A stretch of DNA of 6,376 nucleotides from Deltaproteobacteria bacterium. GTDB lineage: Bacteria > Myxococcota_A > Polyangia > HGW-17 > SLPX01. A model generated the notes under the pieces. The model was not told the origin of the DNA. It did not search any database and worked only from the letters and a program-made list of their open reading frames with translations. Positions 1-6,226 of the stretch are shown here, in pieces. The translations under genes were made by a program, and so were the position numbers. Where the stretch lies: assembly GCA_011390535.1 (NCBI GenBank), contig JAABSF010000165.1, positions 1 through 6,376 on the forward strand, given 5' to 3'. How positions within the stretch are numbered: the first letter of the stretch is position 1; every line of letters starts with the position of its first letter.

Positions 1-1
1 T

Positions 2-409
2 AACTGTTCGTTCGGCCAGAATGAAGCCACTGGGACGAGTTCCGCCGGCGGGGCCATCTACCACAGCGACGGCGACCTAACCCTGACAAATTGCATCTTA
101 TGGGACGACACGGCTCCCACTGATAACGAAATCCATCTCTCCTCCACCGGAACCTCGGTGATAACCTACAGCAACATTCAGGGTGGCCCATCCGGAAGCG
201 ACGGCAACATCTCCCAAGACCCCCTTTATACAAGCACCTCCGATTTGCACCTCAGCGCATCTTCGCCTTGTATAGACGCTGCAGACGGTGACATCGCCCC
301 TGCAACAGATATTGAAGGAAACGCCCGTGTAGATGACCCCAGCGTCACCAACACCGGAACCGGCGCCATCGACTACGCCGACATGGGCGCCTATGAATTC
401 ATCCCCTGA
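2..409 (+). CDS. Beta-helix surface protein, C-terminal fragment (choice-of-anchor Q type)
   Basis: This is the last 135 codons of a gene that begins left of the window; the frame is open from base 2 to the TGA at 407-409. The protein is rich in Thr, Ser, Asn, Asp and Gly. It contains a beta-helix-like rung (LTLTNCILWDD, then VITYSNIQGG), the DPLY and DLHLSASSPCIDAA elements, a D-IEGNAR segment and the terminal DMGAYEF. That order is the usual ending of bacterial right-handed parallel beta-helix proteins annotated as choice-of-anchor Q domain proteins, which are exported or displayed on the surface. The ligand or substrate cannot be read from this fragment. No sorting tail follows DMGAYEF, so the protein ends with the domain itself. 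It converges with the GH15-like gene, leaving 76 nt between stops, and I see no convincing terminator there. An internal GTG at 158 is not a credible start because homologous sequence extends upstream of it. Confidence 0.85.
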   Translation, partial: NCSFGQNEATGTSSAGGAIYHSDGDLTLTNCILWDDTAPTDNEIHLSSTGTSVITYSNIQGGPSGSDGNISQDPLYTSTSDLHLSASSPCIDAADGDIAPATDIEGNARVDDPSVTNTGTGAIDYADMGAYEFIP

Positions 410-485
410 CCCGCCGGCCGGCTCCCTACCTAAACCTTTACTCCAAGTTTTGAGCTCGGTTCTTCTGGTCTTTTCCCAGGCCGCC

Positions 486-3242
486 TCAACCTAGGCGTCG
501 CGTTCCCGCACCCAATAAGACAAGACTAAAGATAAAAAACAATAAAAAGAGCAATGGGGGATTTGAAGAAACAGTTTGGATACTACAACTGCACCCACTA
601 TTATTCCCACCGTCTATATTTCCACCGTCAATAGATTCCCCCCCGTCTTGGTATATACCTGAATCCGAAAAACCCGAATCCAACAGCCCAGAATCAACCC
701 CGGCGTCATATATCCCTCCGTCCGGATATTTGGGTTTCTCATGAAACAGGGACTCAGGAAGCACTTCTTCATATTCTTGCAAGGCTGCAGGATCTTCTAC
801 GGCTAGGGCAGTAAGATAGTATAGAGCACCTTCCCATAAGTGCGGTGTCGACACCCTCTGCTGTGCTCTCTGATCACCTCCTACTTCAACAACCACCATT
901 ACCTCGCCAAAATGCATGGTGTTCGGGGTAGCTTGCACGGAGAGTTTTTCAGGCAAGCTCTGTATTTGAGAACTAAAAGCATCCAGCGCGGCGACAGCCA
1001 TTGCTAAGGTGGTTTTCATGAAATACAACCCCCCTGGAGGCGCTAGATTTACAACAGCCTCTATTACCCCCCAATCATGTGTAACCTGATCCTCTACCCG
1101 AGGATCGTCTCGATCATACATCGTCATAGGCCACAGAGACCATGAACCAGGGCCGGTGTCCGACAACCCAGAAGCCATAATAGGCAACCGGCCGCTCTCA
1201 CCCATGACCAGAGCATTTGCATCCTCATCATAAAAATGCGTCTCTATCGCATCCCGTAACTCTTGGGCGCGCTCTTCCCACATAGAAGCGTGTTCATGGC
1301 GATCCAGCAAACGTGCACTCCGGGCGGCAATGTCCAGCGCACCAAATACGGTCACAGCCCCATGTAATGTCTGGGCAGGATCCGGTGCATCATCTTCCTG
1401 CGCCGGAGCATGCAACCCCGTATCCGCATCTCGCCATCTCGCCAATAAATTCGCCCCTCTTCTAATGTTAGGCCACCGGGCGGCCAAGTAGTTCAGAGGA
1501 TCGTCCGTCCAGCCTGCATGGGCCACCAGGGTCCAAACAGCAAAAGCAGTAGTATCGATCTCGAAGCGGAAAGTCCCTCCCACCATTCCATCTGCAAAGT
1601 AGTTCATTTCCCATGCATCCGCAGGATAGGTGTCTGTTTCGCCGGTATCCGGGTCTTCCGGAGGATCGGGGTTTACGAACATTGTAGGCTCCACCGGGTC
1701 GGATCGCTGCCAAGACGCGTACAACTCAGCTCTCTTCGCTACCAGATCATTCTGGCCTGATACATCGAAAACTATGTTAAAAAAAGCCCCATCTCGCGGC
1801 CAATCTAGAGCGTATGGCGGCTGGCGAGCAATTGAAGCCACCACGGCACCGGACTCCGAACAGGTTCCCACCCTTAGATCGATAAGAAAACGTCGCGCTA
1901 CCTGCCACGCCATGCTCCCCGGTTGTCCCGGAATCCTCAAAGGTGAAAGCCAAGCTTCAAGAGCATCCTCCGCGTCCTGAGCCACTGTTCCTGCTCGCCC
2001 GGCCTGGAGAGCTTCTTTGGCTGAGACAGCGTCGGATCCAAAACCAATTATGAGAGAAGCTTTTCCAACACCATCTATTATCTCAAGCTCGGTCTTCAAT
2101 GCGGCCGCAACTTCACCTGCAGCCAAACGGTGTCCTGAAAGATCACCGTCCTGCACATCGGTCCACGGATCCTCAGCCGGATAGATCCATCCTTTATGTG
2201 CCACTAATTCGGGACCCGTCCGCCAACACTCGAAAAGATTCATCACCCAGCTCGAAACCGGCAAAGTGAAACCCTCAAAAGTGTCGGGCATCGCTTGGAT
2301 GTTTGCAGAAAGTTCCTCTATCAAATCACAAAAAGGTGTGTGATCAAAACCCACTTGGTATTGTGAGGGAAAAGGCTCCGTGGATATCATGGCCCATGAT
2401 CCTTCTGAGTACAAGTCAGGCAACTGGACTACAAGCTGATTGATTTCTTCTTCAGTAATAGTCTCCTGCGTTAAAACATCTCCGATGACGCCGAAATCCA
2501 CCGAAGGCCCTGTTAAAAGATCCATCAAGGTTTTGTGAACTCTTTGATCATCCGGGTGAAAATGCAGCACGGCGTGGTTCTCATTATCCCAAATTGCTGC
2601 AAAGTCATTACGGCCGTCAAACAACCAATCCACAAGCGGCAACTCCGGAACCCGCGCATTCGGAGGCAAAGGCGAAAGATTCGCATAACTCAAAAGGGCA
2701 CATGAAACAACAGAGCTTGCAGGAAGAACCTCAACCTCTACATCCCGAACCAAAGTATCACTAAGCGGCGCTATGGCATCTACCACTAAAACCCGAAGCC
2801 CCAGGGTTGTGCTGGTATAAATCGTGTGAGGATTAGGTCCATCGGAAGGACCGTAATCCTGGAAAATCTCCCATACCGTCCGGTCTCTTAGCCATGTAAC
2901 AAAATGACCGGAATCCACCGTTGTACATGAAAGCCCAAAAAAGGATCCAGCTCCCTCTAAGGCTCCGAACCTGGGCAGATCTCTGGCATCCAACGCATTA
3001 CTCGTGATATAGCCGAGTTGGTCTGTATAGCTTGGATTGGGCCAACTCAAAACGGACACGTCCCCATCACGTGAGATACCTAATGTCAATCGACCGTTAC
3101 CCGTCACTGCGTTTATATTGGTCACGCCAAATACATTTTCTTGCGCATCGATACCTGTAGCGTTCTGTGCTCCCGCGACTGCGGACGAAAGCAACAACAG
3201 CCCGAAAACCAAAGCCCCCTTCATTTTAAACCAGATCTCCAT
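486..3242 (-). CDS. Secreted GH15-like glucoamylase-family protein with MYXO-CTERM-like tail
   Basis: The 918-aa product begins with a signal peptide (basic start, hydrophobic core about residues 9-22, likely cleavage after AVAGA). Residues about 45-300 resemble the N-terminal beta-sandwich of bacterial glucoamylases (SWPNPSYTDQLGY at about 66-78). Residues about 430-820 look like the (alpha/alpha)6 barrel of GH15: YALDWPRDGAF at 477-487, E616 in HAPAQEDD as candidate general acid, and E780 in HFGEV followed by STPHLWEGALYYL (798-810) as candidate base. GH15 enzymes are inverting hydrolases that release glucose from alpha-glucan ends; other family members act on dextran or trehalose, so the substrate is open. 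The tryptophan usually preceding the acid glutamate is Q615 here. Residues 841-881 form a D-S/A-G-rich linker, followed by C884 and C886, a hydrophobic stretch at about 894-911 and R915-R916, resembling the MYXO-CTERM sorting signal. I chose this start because GTGAGGT lies 7 nt upstream; M7 is the alternative. The fold call is firm, catalytic competence less so. Confidence 0.82.
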   Translation of the reverse strand: MEIWFKMKGALVFGLLLLSSAVAGAQNATGIDAQENVFGVTNINAVTGNGRLTLGISRDGDVSVLSWPNPSYTDQLGYITSNALDARDLPRFGALEGAGSFFGLSCTTVDSGHFVTWLRDRTVWEIFQDYGPSDGPNPHTIYTSTTLGLRVLVVDAIAPLSDTLVRDVEVEVLPASSVVSCALLSYANLSPLPPNARVPELPLVDWLFDGRNDFAAIWDNENHAVLHFHPDDQRVHKTLMDLLTGPSVDFGVIGDVLTQETITEEEINQLVVQLPDLYSEGSWAMISTEPFPSQYQVGFDHTPFCDLIEELSANIQAMPDTFEGFTLPVSSWVMNLFECWRTGPELVAHKGWIYPAEDPWTDVQDGDLSGHRLAAGEVAAALKTELEIIDGVGKASLIIGFGSDAVSAKEALQAGRAGTVAQDAEDALEAWLSPLRIPGQPGSMAWQVARRFLIDLRVGTCSESGAVVASIARQPPYALDWPRDGAFFNIVFDVSGQNDLVAKRAELYASWQRSDPVEPTMFVNPDPPEDPDTGETDTYPADAWEMNYFADGMVGGTFRFEIDTTAFAVWTLVAHAGWTDDPLNYLAARWPNIRRGANLLARWRDADTGLHAPAQEDDAPDPAQTLHGAVTVFGALDIAARSARLLDRHEHASMWEERAQELRDAIETHFYDEDANALVMGESGRLPIMASGLSDTGPGSWSLWPMTMYDRDDPRVEDQVTHDWGVIEAVVNLAPPGGLYFMKTTLAMAVAALDAFSSQIQSLPEKLSVQATPNTMHFGEVMVVVEVGGDQRAQQRVSTPHLWEGALYYLTALAVEDPAALQEYEEVLPESLFHEKPKYPDGGIYDAGVDSGLLDSGFSDSGIYQDGGESIDGGNIDGGNNSGCSCSIQTVSSNPPLLFLLFFIFSLVLLGAGTRRLG

Positions 3243-3249
3243 GACGATT

Positions 3250-3256
3250 ACCTCAC
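3250..3256 (-). promoter_or_regulatory. Ribosome binding site of the GH15-like gene
   Basis: The minus strand reads GTGAGGT here, leaving 7 nt before the ATG at 3242-3240. It contains a GAGGT match to the anti-Shine-Dalgarno sequence at good spacing. It favours this ATG over the in-frame ATG six codons later, whose only upstream match (GGAG) lies 12 nt away. Confidence 0.6.
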
Positions 3257-3300
3257 TACGCCGTAATCAACAAAACAATGCACCGTAAACCAAACATCTC

Positions 3301-3315
3301 AACTTTTTCAAAGTT
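3301..3315. repeat. Short perfect inverted repeat upstream of the GH15-like gene
   Basis: AACTTT and AAAGTT flank a 3-nt centre, about 60 nt upstream of the GH15-like start codon in the 174-nt gap between that gene and the DUF192 gene. The arms are AT-rich and short, so chance is a real possibility. An operator or a small transcript hairpin is conceivable. I could not find a convincing promoter for the GH15-like gene around it. Confidence 0.3.
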
Positions 3316-3416
3316 CCGCAACAATTACCCCTCACCGCCGGATGACTTTCTATTACGCTTCTACATTTTTACTAAAATGAAACAGAAAAGAAAAATCGGA
3401 TTTGCTTTCCCGCCGG

Positions 3417-3791
3417 TTATTGCAGACATGAGGGGTCCGGATCAAAGGTGAGGCGGTGTCCGGGTTCCGTGCGGGTACTCTTCAGCGTACCCGCTGGAAG
3501 CTCCAGGGTGGAGCGGGCGTCGGGGTGATAACTGCTTAATCTCCAAGGTGCCAACTCATGGTGAATACCGATTACGCGATCTTTTTTGTCTAAAAAGACC
3601 ACATCAATGACAAACTTCATAAAAAACGTGTGCACCTGCCTGCAGGGCACAATCAACAATCCATCTCCGGTTGGCAACTCAGCTCGCCCCAACAACCCTT
3701 TGAACCTGGTTTTAAATGTGCGAGCGACCTCCACCCGGTGGGCAAGCAAAGTTTGGGAGTCCAGATTTCGAACTTTCAATATCATGATCAC
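3417..3791 (-). CDS. DUF192 domain protein
   Basis: The 124-aa product is essentially one DUF192 domain. Visible family landmarks are RFKGLLGR at residues 29-36, the core GLLIVPCRQVHTFFMKF followed by IDVVFLD (44-68), and LELPAGT (96-102) near the end. The biochemical role of DUF192 is not established. Many members carry a signal peptide, but this one has no hydrophobic leader and is probably cytoplasmic. The gene starts 14 nt after the stop of the upstream CDP-alcohol phosphotransferase gene on the same strand, so the two are probably co-transcribed and perhaps translationally coupled, since no good Shine-Dalgarno sequence is visible. The start given is GTG at 3791; ATG at 3785, two codons later, is equally possible. 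I see no strong terminator hairpin after the TAA, only a T-rich stretch on the minus strand near 3370-3396. Confidence 0.88.
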   Translation of the reverse strand: MIMILKVRNLDSQTLLAHRVEVARTFKTRFKGLLGRAELPTGDGLLIVPCRQVHTFFMKFVIDVVFLDKKDRVIGIHHELAPWRLSSYHPDARSTLELPAGTLKSTRTEPGHRLTFDPDPSCLQ

Positions 3792-3805
3792 CCGGAGCTT
3801 TGATG

Positions 3806-5209
3806 CTATCCAGCCGAAGGCTGGGAGCTCTCTTTTGTGAGAATTTTTTTCACCTGATGTCCCACCACAACGGCAAAATAAACCACCGCCACGGTCACGG
3901 AGATAATCACAATCGGTTTTAAAATATTCAGTATTGCAAGCGTACCGAGAACAACACAGTCAACATCGCGCCCTACCAAGAATCGAACTGAGTTGACAAA
4001 CTTCGCCAAGGGCTTTTCTTTATTCTCTTCTTTTTCAAAATCCCACTGCAGCTCCATGGGCTGGCCGCCTTTTGTTGTGGTAATTTGGTTATAGTTCACC
4101 ACAGCAGTACCAAGCGCGGTAAACCAAAATACCACCCAGCCTGAAATGAGATAAATAATGTGGCCGCCTCGCCAATGAATTACATATGCCACCGCCAAAA
4201 CCCATGCCATCAAGACAATGTGGTCCAAGATGCTGTCCAGCAACGCCCCGAACTTGGAAGACTGAAACTTAACACGTGCAATTTCGCCGTCTATTCCATC
4301 AAAAACAGACGCGAAATGAAAAATCACCGCCCCTATGGCAATCCAGATCCACTCTCCCGTGAGAGTCAGCGCCGAAGCTGAAAGACCGAAAAGAAATACC
4401 ACCGCTGAAATCTGGTTGGGTGTAAAAGGATAATTGGCGATCCTCTTGGATACCGCTTGAGAAACCGGTCTGTTGAAATGTTTCGCCACCCAACCGTCTA
4501 TCGATTTTCCGAGAGACTTGAACAACGCGTCCCGGGCCGGTTTAAAATCAGCCTTGTCTTCGACACGATGCCAAAAATCATCTGTGACCGCTTTTTCCAC
4601 CAATGCCTTCTTCCGTTCAGCCCATTTCAAAAGCGCTTCTTGCTCGGATACAGCTCTGAAAACACCCTTGTTTTTATCCCCGGATGATTTTTCCTCTTCG
4701 TTACCCTCACCAAAAACCGCATCCAAGGCTGACCTGCGGACAACTGTAATGCCGACACTCGAAGAAGAACCTTCGCTTTTATCTACGATGTCCACTGCGT
4801 CCACTGCTGCTTCGCCTTGGGCCTCATTTTGCTCTGCGTTTTTCTCATCTCCGCCAAAGGCATCCATATCGACGGAGAGCGCCGCTTTCAATATTTCGGC
4901 CCCATAGATTCTATCGCCACGGATAATCATCACCGTTGAGTCATCGGAAATATCGGCATTTTTTATCGCTTCAAAGAGGGAGTCCGTAGAGTGGCATTTC
5001 ATGTCGATTTTCGGACCCGGAGTGCGTGACAAGATCTCAGCAGAGTCACCGACATTTACCAAATCAACACGAGCAACACCTTGCTTTTCGAGTTGATAAG
5101 CTATCCTTTCAGGAAGAGTCAGCCCACCCAACATGGGATGAATACGCCCATTTTTCTTCGGTTTGTGGGCCGGTTGAGAGCTTACTGTTACAAAGACATT
5201 GTGCGCCAT
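3806..5209 (-). CDS. CDP-alcohol phosphotransferase fused to a degenerate nucleotidyltransferase-like domain
   Basis: The 467-aa protein has two parts. The C-terminal membrane part (about 245-455) carries the complete CDP-alcohol phosphotransferase signature: D304, D307-G308, A311-R312, G321, D325 and D329 with canonical spacing. About six hydrophobic segments are visible (roughly 266-284, 285-303, 330-346, 350-372, 416-431, 432-450). Such enzymes move a phosphoalcohol from a CDP-alcohol to an acceptor hydroxyl at the inner membrane. The N-terminal part (1-115) has the outline of a sugar-phosphate nucleotidyltransferase: a first strand, a lysine-rich loop, LTLPERIAYQLEKQGVARVD, then MIIRGDRIYGAEIL at 94-107. 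The glycine-rich LAAGxGxR nucleotide loop is missing (SSQPAHKPKKNGR instead). An acidic low-complexity stretch fills about 115-150. The architecture recalls bifunctional inositol-1-phosphate cytidylyltransferase/di-myo-inositol-phosphate-phosphate synthases, but with the first activity probably lost. The alcohol and acceptor are unknown. The ATG is preceded by a strong GGAGG. Confidence 0.85.
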   Translation of the reverse strand: MAHNVFVTVSSQPAHKPKKNGRIHPMLGGLTLPERIAYQLEKQGVARVDLVNVGDSAEILSRTPGPKIDMKCHSTDSLFEAIKNADISDDSTVMIIRGDRIYGAEILKAALSVDMDAFGGDEKNAEQNEAQGEAAVDAVDIVDKSEGSSSSVGITVVRRSALDAVFGEGNEEEKSSGDKNKGVFRAVSEQEALLKWAERKKALVEKAVTDDFWHRVEDKADFKPARDALFKSLGKSIDGWVAKHFNRPVSQAVSKRIANYPFTPNQISAVVFLFGLSASALTLTGEWIWIAIGAVIFHFASVFDGIDGEIARVKFQSSKFGALLDSILDHIVLMAWVLAVAYVIHWRGGHIIYLISGWVVFWFTALGTAVVNYNQITTTKGGQPMELQWDFEKEENKEKPLAKFVNSVRFLVGRDVDCVVLGTLAILNILKPIVIISVTVAVVYFAVVVGHQVKKILTKESSQPSAG

Positions 5210-5217
5210 AATGCAGA

Positions 5218-5224
5218 AACCTCC
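5218..5224 (-). promoter_or_regulatory. Ribosome binding site of the CDP-alcohol phosphotransferase gene
   Basis: The minus strand reads GGAGGTT, with the GGAGG core 10 nt before the ATG at 5209-5207. It is the best Shine-Dalgarno match in the window and fixes this start. Confidence 0.75.
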
Positions 5225-5254
5225 AAAACAAAAAGAAGGCGGATGTTAACCGCC
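5225..5254 (-). terminator. Hairpin plus T-tract in the leader of the phosphotransferase gene (attenuator-like)
   Basis: On the minus strand, GGCGG (5254-5250) and CCGCC (5242-5238) form a perfect 5-bp GC stem around a 7-nt loop. TTCTTTTTGTTTT (5237-5225) follows, then directly the ribosome binding site. This is the form of a short intrinsic terminator placed just before the gene, as in leader attenuation. No minus-strand gene lies between here and rimI, so it would not be ending a neighbouring gene. The stem is short, no alternative antiterminator was identified, and a competing promoter reading of the same bases exists. Confidence 0.3.
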
Positions 5255-5271
5255 CATTGCTTACGAGACAA
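5243..5271 (-). promoter_or_regulatory. Weak sigma70-like promoter candidate for the phosphotransferase operon
   Basis: The minus strand has TTGTCT (5271-5266), a 17-nt spacer and TAACAT (5248-5243). Each hexamer matches 4 of 6 consensus positions. Transcription would start near 5236, giving a leader of under 30 nt that begins just before the Shine-Dalgarno sequence. If real, this start would exclude the leader hairpin from the transcript, so the two calls compete. Confidence 0.25.
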
Positions 5272-5378
5272 CCGTCTTTTTTTCAAGAAACTTTCCACTA
5301 CACCGATTCAAAGAACCAAACCGATTAAACAGACTTTCAAAAAAAAAGTCAGACCTCCACAGAGCTGTGACGCAGTCT

Positions 5379-5407
5379 TTGACAAGTTGTTGAAGGGCAA
5401 GTATTTT
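5379..5407 (+). promoter_or_regulatory. Near-consensus sigma70 promoter for rimI
   Basis: TTGACA at 5379-5384 matches the -35 consensus 6 of 6. A spacer of exactly 17 nt leads to TATTTT at 5402-5407, which matches the -10 consensus 4 of 6. The expected transcription start is about 5413-5415, the first bases of the 17-bp tandem array. The rimI message would then have a leader of about 160 nt made mostly of that array. No other gene lies downstream before rimI. Confidence 0.6.
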
Positions 5408-5412
5408 TGCGC

Positions 5413-5531
5413 CGGTCCCTACGCTCAAACGGCGATTGCGTTTAACCGGCGATTATGCTCAACCGGCGATCACGGACAGCCGGCAATTACGGTGACTCGG
5501 CGATTACGGTCATCCGGCGATTACGGTCGGC
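5413..5531. repeat. 17-bp tandem repeat array, seven units
   Basis: Seven consecutive units of exactly 17 bp start at 5413, 5430, 5447, 5464, 5481, 5498 and 5515. The consensus is about CGGCGATTACGGTCAAC. Every unit starts CGG, and six of seven start CGGC. Units 6 and 7 differ at only 2 positions, and unit 1 is the most diverged; a decayed eighth copy may begin at 5532. The period is not a multiple of three and no supported gene covers the array, so it is not protein-coding. It fills most of the gap between the predicted promoter and the rimI start. Possible roles are a protein-binding array resembling iterons or operators, a structured leader RNA, or a neutral minisatellite. No replication gene is present to support an origin. 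Confidence 0.9.
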
Positions 5532-5576
5532 CGGCACCTTGCCGACGTGGGATCCGTCAGGATTTAACTAAAAATT

Positions 5577-6206
5577 ATGAAGTTACCCCAAAAAGAAATA
5601 CAGCTCAAAACCGACAAAGGTGATTTAACCCTTTGTATCGAGCCCATGACGCTTGAAGATCTCCCTCAAGTGATGGTGCTTGAGCGGAGGTGCTTCCCTT
5701 CCCCTTGGAGCCAACGTCTCTTCAGAGAAGAATTGGAGCACCCATGGGCGATTCTGGAATTGTTCAAAATGATCGACGGCCCGACAGACTTTTGGGAAAC
5801 TCTGCGGGAAAACAAGGATTTGTTTATTGAAAAGAAGGTCCTAAAACAACCTGCACCAAACCCTAGCTTACCGTTGATCGCGTATATGGATTATTGGCTT
5901 GTTCAATCAGAGTTACACCTCTTAAGCATCGCGGTTCACCCTCACTTCCGAAGACTTGGTTTGGGGAGAATAATGATCGAGCGGGTCATGGAAGCCACCA
6001 GATTTGTGGCCTGTAAAAGAGTGAAGCTGGAGGTCAGAAAGAATAATAAAGCCGCTCAAAGGCTTTACAGGGAGCTCGGATTCGTGGTGCAAAAAATCAA
6101 AAAAGGCTATTATTCCGATACCGGAGAAGACGGGCTGGTGATGGTGCGAAAAGTAGAGCCGGTGGAAAGCAATGCTTCAAAGGTTGGTGCCCTCAAGAAA
6201 AGCTAA
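5577..6206 (+). CDS. rimI: RimI-type ribosomal protein bS18 alanine N-acetyltransferase
   Basis: The 209-aa GNAT-family enzyme most resembles RimI, which transfers acetyl from acetyl-CoA to the N-terminal alanine of ribosomal protein bS18. Visible landmarks are MTLEDLPQVMVLERRCFPSPW (24-44, split as MTLEDLPQVM plus the F-PW element), LHLLSIAVHPHFRRLGLG (114-130) containing the acetyl-CoA loop RRLGLG, and LEVRKNNKAAQRLYRELGF (151-169). E152 and Y164 are spaced as the catalytic base and acid described for Salmonella RimI (E103 and Y115). YYSDTGEDGLVM closes the domain. It is longer than the roughly 148-aa E. coli enzyme: about 23 residues are added at the N-terminus, about 35-40 between about 60 and 100, and a short basic tail is present. 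The start has only AGGA 14 nt upstream. M24 is an alternative but would remove the first beta strand (LTLCIEPM). Transcription probably comes from the TTGACA promoter at 5379. Confidence 0.87.
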   Translation: MKLPQKEIQLKTDKGDLTLCIEPMTLEDLPQVMVLERRCFPSPWSQRLFREELEHPWAILELFKMIDGPTDFWETLRENKDLFIEKKVLKQPAPNPSLPLIAYMDYWLVQSELHLLSIAVHPHFRRLGLGRIMIERVMEATRFVACKRVKLEVRKNNKAAQRLYRELGFVVQKIKKGYYSDTGEDGLVMVRKVEPVESNASKVGALKKS

Positions 6207-6226
6207 TTGGACCCCAAAGAAAACCC

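Noticed and set aside
465..479. Terminator hairpin CTGG...CCAG between the convergent genes
   Set aside because: The stem is only 4 bp and no clean T-tract follows on either strand.
1630..1980. 116-aa plus-strand open frame
   Set aside because: Antisense to the GH15-like gene, with no ribosome binding site or recognisable domain.
3396..3416. Intrinsic terminator after the DUF192 gene
   Set aside because: There is a T-rich stretch on the minus strand, but only a 3-bp CGG/CCG pairing precedes it.
4473..4907. 144-aa plus-strand open frame
   Set aside because: It lies wholly antisense to the phosphotransferase gene and its Ser/Ala-rich product resembles no family; it is a mirror of the acidic coding region.
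5413..5531. Plasmid origin iterons
   Set aside because: The unit size would fit, but there is no replication initiator, partition gene or DnaA box, and the array sits in the leader of a chromosomal housekeeping gene.
5081..5623. 180-aa plus-strand open frame spanning the intergenic region and array
   Set aside because: It starts antisense inside the phosphotransferase gene, crosses a 17-bp array whose period is not a multiple of three, overlaps the rimI start, and has a composition typical of noncoding translation.
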